A stretch of DNA of 9,607 nucleotides from JBDSYA01 sp039925865 (lineage in GTDB: Bacteria > Bacteroidota > Ignavibacteria > Tepidaquicellales > Tepidaquicellaceae). The notes under the pieces were generated by a model that saw nothing but the letters and a program-made list of their open reading frames with translations, ran no database searches and was not told the DNA's origin. Below, one piece after another: positions 6,753-9,607 of the stretch (position 1 is its first letter; each line of letters starts with the position of its first letter). The stretch spans positions 1 through 9,607 of the forward strand of contig JBDSYA010000325.1 of assembly GCA_039925865.1 (NCBI GenBank), given 5' to 3'. Position numbers and translations under genes: made by a program.

Positions 6753-7772
6753 ACAGGCACTTTATACAAATTCAAGAGAAATTATTTCTTTTGATGAAGT
6801 TATGGGTGACAGATTTGACGCATGGAATGTCGGTTATAATGAAATTTTTTCACCTTATTCAAGTCCTAACACAAATGATATAAACAATGATAATACTGGC
6901 ATATTTATTTGGAACTATAGTCAGGATGGAAACGAATCAAAATTTGAAATTTACAAAGCCACTGAAAATGGAGGAACAACCTCCTTATCAGGAATATTAG
7001 CAGCAACCCCGCCTTCACGCCCGATGGGTATAAGAGTTTTAAGCTGTGATTCTACTCCCACTATTAATGGTTTTCAAAGGATTAGAATCCGGTGGAATCA
7101 TAACATGGAGCCTGATATGCAGAATAATGGAAAAAAAAGATACAGGATTTTTTGCGACACGAGCAGTAATATGGAAATTGTTCCAATTGATGCCATTCAA
7201 TATTCAGAAAATTATTATGACATCATAGGAACAGTAGATATTTCAACAGGTTCGATTCCTGAATTTATCGACAGCTTTAAAGTTTCCACATGCACGGATC
7301 AATCTTGCGGGGCAACCTCGTGCTGGACAGAATACCCGGTTAGATATCGAATACAAGCAATTGATAAATTTAACGATGAATCTGTATTGTCTGATTTTGC
7401 CAGTACAACAGCATGGGACATTTCTGGCGGCGAAGGAAGTATGGAAGGAGATAACCTCACGACTACATCGCATGGTAGTGTAATTCCTAAAGTTTATTCA
7501 CTTAAACAAAATTATCCAAACCCTTTCAATCCATCAACAAATATTCAATACGATCTTCCCATTGATAATTTTGTTTCAATTAAAGTTTATGATCTGATTG
7601 GAAGAGAAGTTATGTCGCTTGTAAATGAAATGAAAGAAGCCGGAAGTTACATAGTTTCATTCAACGGTTCGAATCTTTCGAGTGGAATATACTATTATAA
7701 AATCAAAGCGGGAAATTTTGAGCAGGTTAGGAAGATGCTATTAATTAAGTAACAAACAATCACATCTTATTT

Positions 7773-7814
7773 AAAAAGTCGAATTTGAATTATTCAGGTT
7801 CGACTTTTTCTTTG
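7773..7814 (+). terminator. Intrinsic terminator after M6-like protease
   Basis: Perfect 11-bp arms AAAAAGTCGAA (7773-7783) and TTCGACTTTTT (7799-7809) enclose a smaller inner stem TGAAT/ATTCA (7786-7796). The T run continues as TTTTTCTTT. It lies 20 bases after the protease stop and separates this block from the M16 genes. Confidence 0.85.
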
Positions 7815-7904
7815 TTCGGAAATTTTAATCTAAATTAATTTTATGAACTGTTTTTTAAATTCGAAATAATCTATTTTATTATCTTTTATTTAAAATAATA
7901 AATC

Positions 7905-9218
7905 TTGACAAGGTTTAATTCCTCTACCGGATCTGCTCTTACGAAATTAACTGAAAAAGTCAGTAAAGGCCGCATCAATTTTAAAGAATTCGATCTACCC
8001 AATAAGCTGCATTGTATTTTACATCAGGATAACCGTAATCCAATAGTCAATCTGACAATTGGATATAAGGTCGGTTCAAAAGATGAGGAAAAAAACAAAA
8101 GGGGAATTGCTCATTTGTTCGAACATCTTATGTTTCAGGGATCCGAAAATGTCAAGAAGAATGAACATTTTGGTCATATCATGAAATGTGGTGGAAATTC
8201 TAATGCTTTTACCATGCAGGATGTTACGATATATTTTGACTCAATGCCTTCCAATAATCTTGAAATGGCTCTTTGGCTTGAATCCGATCGCATGAATTCA
8301 TTAGATCTCACTTCATCAAATCTTGAAAATCAAAAAAGTGTTGTGATCGAAGAGAAAATGCAAAGATATGATAATGCTCCTTATGGAACAATGTTTCACA
8401 ATATCTGTGAAAATATTTTCAGAGGTTCTAATTATGAGTTCTCTGTAATTGGTGAAACTGACGACATTAATTCTTTCTCAGTGAAAGAAGCAGTTGATTT
8501 TCATTCAAATTATTATTCTCCTGACAATTCGGTTTTAATAATTACCGGGGATATTGATTTAGAAAAGACGGGAGAATTAATTCATAAATATTTTGCAGAT
8601 ATAAACAAACAAAATTTACTCGAAAGAAAAGAAAACATAATTACCGGATTTAAAAAAGAAACTGAACTTGTAATTCATGATAATGTTAGTCTGCCGATGC
8701 TTTGCCTTTGTTATCAGCTGCCCAAGGCAGGGTCAGATGAAGGATATCCTATTGAATACTTTATTGAAATGATCGCCAATAATAAAAGCAGCAGGCTTTA
8801 TAAAAAACTTGTTTATGAGAAAAAAATGGTGAAGTCCGTGCATGCATCGAAATACATGCTTGAGGACGGAGGAGTTTTATTTTTCAGAGTTATAATAAAT
8901 CCGGGTATCAGTGTCGATGATGTTAAAAGTGAAATAAGTCATGCATTAGAAGACTTTGCAACTAATGGCTGCTCTGATGAAGAATTTCAAACTATAAAAA
9001 ATCAGCTTCAGTTTATGAATACTATTAAGAATCTGAAGATGATAAACATTTCAATAGAAACTGCATTTAATTATCTTTATTTCAGGGATATATCACGGAT
9101 CAATACTGAGATCGAAAAATATTTAAAGGTTAGCAAACAAGATGTAACTGATTCCGTAAATAACTTTATTGTAAATTCCAAGAAACTTACTCTTATTTAT
9201 CTTCCTATGAATCAATAA
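7905..9218 (+). CDS. M16 family zinc peptidase (first of tandem pair)
   Basis: A 437-residue single-unit M16 (pitrilysin/insulinase-type) metallopeptidase. The inverted zinc motif is intact: H70-L-F-E73-H74 in GIAHLFEHLMFQGS. The third zinc ligand is expected in VVIEEKMQRYDNAPYG, at Glu149 or Glu150. GGNSNAFTMQDVTIYF at 96-111 is the usual NAxTxxDxTxY stretch. The C-terminal half carries SSRLYKKLVYEK (295-306), typical of the second M16 domain. The length fits subfamily M16B, whose members usually work as dimers on short peptides. The start is TTG at 7905-7907: an in-frame TAA sits at 7899-7901 and the first internal ATG (Met76) is past the zinc motif. No signal peptide is present, so it is probably cytoplasmic, unlike many Bacteroidota M16 proteins. 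A second M16 gene follows after 178 bases. Confidence 0.93.
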   Translation: MTRFNSSTGSALTKLTEKVSKGRINFKEFDLPNKLHCILHQDNRNPIVNLTIGYKVGSKDEEKNKRGIAHLFEHLMFQGSENVKKNEHFGHIMKCGGNSNAFTMQDVTIYFDSMPSNNLEMALWLESDRMNSLDLTSSNLENQKSVVIEEKMQRYDNAPYGTMFHNICENIFRGSNYEFSVIGETDDINSFSVKEAVDFHSNYYSPDNSVLIITGDIDLEKTGELIHKYFADINKQNLLERKENIITGFKKETELVIHDNVSLPMLCLCYQLPKAGSDEGYPIEYFIEMIANNKSSRLYKKLVYEKKMVKSVHASKYMLEDGGVLFFRVIINPGISVDDVKSEISHALEDFATNGCSDEEFQTIKNQLQFMNTIKNLKMINISIETAFNYLYFRDISRINTEIEKYLKVSKQDVTDSVNNFIVNSKKLTLIYLPMNQ

Positions 9219-9227
9219 GAGCTTATA

Positions 9228-9247
9228 CATAATACAACATAATACAA
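9228..9247. repeat. Tandem 10-bp duplication in gap between M16 genes
   Basis: CATAATACAA occurs twice in a row, ten bases after the stop of the first M16 gene. Only two copies are present. It is probably a small slippage duplication with no clear function. The rest of the 9219-9396 gap is AT-rich and shows no terminator. Confidence 0.7.
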
Positions 9248-9396
9248 CCCTTTTATCAAGAACTATCTTCCTTGCAAAAGTAATAATTTAAATTAGAGAT
9301 TTCACAAAATTAACTCAAACAATACGTTTTTTTGAATAACAGATTTGCGTTTATCGGAATAAGAATCGAATTGATTAATTTAAAACATTTTAAAGA

Positions 9397-9607
9397 TTGA
9401 CTACACTTGAATTGGCACATCAAATAAAATCGGATATTCCTTCCATAGATTTTGAAGAACATACATTAGATAACGGACTGCGTGTTATAATGAGCAGATT
9501 TGGAAATATTCCGATGGTCGCTGTAAATACAACATTTCACACGGGCTCTAAAGATGAAGAAGAAAATAAAACAGGATTGGCTCATTTGTTTGAACATCTG
9601 ATGTTTG
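9397..9607 (+). CDS. M16 family zinc peptidase (second of tandem pair), 3' truncated by window
   Basis: The first 70 residues are present, then the window ends. The sequence DFEEHTLDNGLRVIMSRFG is the standard M16 opening. It is followed by TGSKDEEENKTGLAHLFEHL with a complete zinc motif H63-L-F-E66-H67. Over about 25 residues it matches the upstream M16 protein closely (VGSKDEEKNKRGIAHLFEHLMF in that gene), so the two are paralogues. The start is TTG at 9397-9399, because an in-frame TAA is at 9391-9393 and the conserved region begins soon after. No signal peptide is visible. Because both partners keep HxxEH, this does not look like the active/inactive M16B pair in which one subunit has lost the motif. 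The rest of the gene lies outside the window. Confidence 0.92.
   Translation, partial: MTTLELAHQIKSDIPSIDFEEHTLDNGLRVIMSRFGNIPMVAVNTTFHTGSKDEEENKTGLAHLFEHLMF

Larger units (their letters stand above)
5312..7752 (+). pseudogene. Secreted M6-like zinc metalloprotease with T9SS tail, split by two +1 frameshifts
   Basis: Three frames join into one 812-residue protein if one base is skipped at each of two sites. Piece 1 (5312-5461, 49 codons) gives a signal peptide, MKRAIFIFSVFLIFCNSKLF then SQ|G, and ends in TAA. Piece 2 (frame open to 6794) carries the catalytic part: FPVIVAFVQFP, SDYWLEASRGKFHVVGRAF and AHEHGHCLYADGH, with the zinc motif HEHGH at 6117-6131 (repaired residues 269-273). This order fits M6 (immune inhibitor A-like) metalloproteases. 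Piece 3 (to 7752) has a fibronectin III-like region from PPSRP (about residue 566) and a T9SS type A sorting domain from NYPNPFN (733) to the end. Removing A5456 and A6747 restores one frame with no internal stop. It may be a young pseudogene, a sequence with two base-call errors, or a gene using recoding. It follows the Ycf48-like gene by 46 bases and a terminator follows it. Confidence 0.8.

Noticed and set aside
7046..7473. Short frames inside the protease 3' part on both strands (7046-7228 plus, 7243-7473 minus)
   Set aside because: Both overlap the fibronectin-like and sorting-domain coding region and have no motif or RBS.

Overview
The window is AT-rich bacterial chromosome from the Bacteroidota/Chlorobiota side of the tree, most likely an Ignavibacteria-like (FCB group) organism. 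Three things point there. Two secreted proteins end in type IX secretion (T9SS) type A sorting domains with the NYPNPFN signature. There is a small Bacteroidota-style histone H1-like gene. Most genes lack a Shine-Dalgarno sequence, and several start with TTG or GTG. The taxonomic call is inference from protein style, not from a marker gene.

Left third (1-3450, all minus strand). Reading in the direction of transcription: a histone H1-like DNA-binding protein, a strong hairpin/terminator, lepA (elongation factor 4), lepB (signal peptidase I), and a small two-helix membrane protein running to the window edge. The lepA-lepB order matches the classical lepAB operon.

Middle gap (3438-4020). This stretch looks like a scar. 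It holds a 56-codon stub of a succinate dehydrogenase cytochrome b (SdhC-like) gene cut just after its HRxTG motif. Beside it is a 16-codon stub with a good ribosome binding site, preceded by two 24-bp direct repeats that resemble one end of an IS21-family element. No second end or transposase is in the window.

Right part (4021-9607, all plus strand). First is a secreted seven-repeat Ycf48-like propeller protein with a T9SS tail. Next is a secreted M6-like metalloprotease, also with a T9SS tail, whose frame is broken twice. Each break is a +1 shift at a TTT codon followed by A, and together they split an otherwise open 812-residue reading frame into three pieces. A clear intrinsic terminator closes this block. 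Two tandem M16 zinc peptidases without signal peptides follow, the second cut by the window edge.

Functionally, lepB would process Sec signal peptides such as those on the two T9SS cargo proteins. The rest is a mix of housekeeping genes and secreted or cytosolic proteases. I see no CRISPR array, tRNA, rRNA or defence cassette. The most unusual items are the matched pair of frameshifts in the protease and the scar of truncated gene starts.
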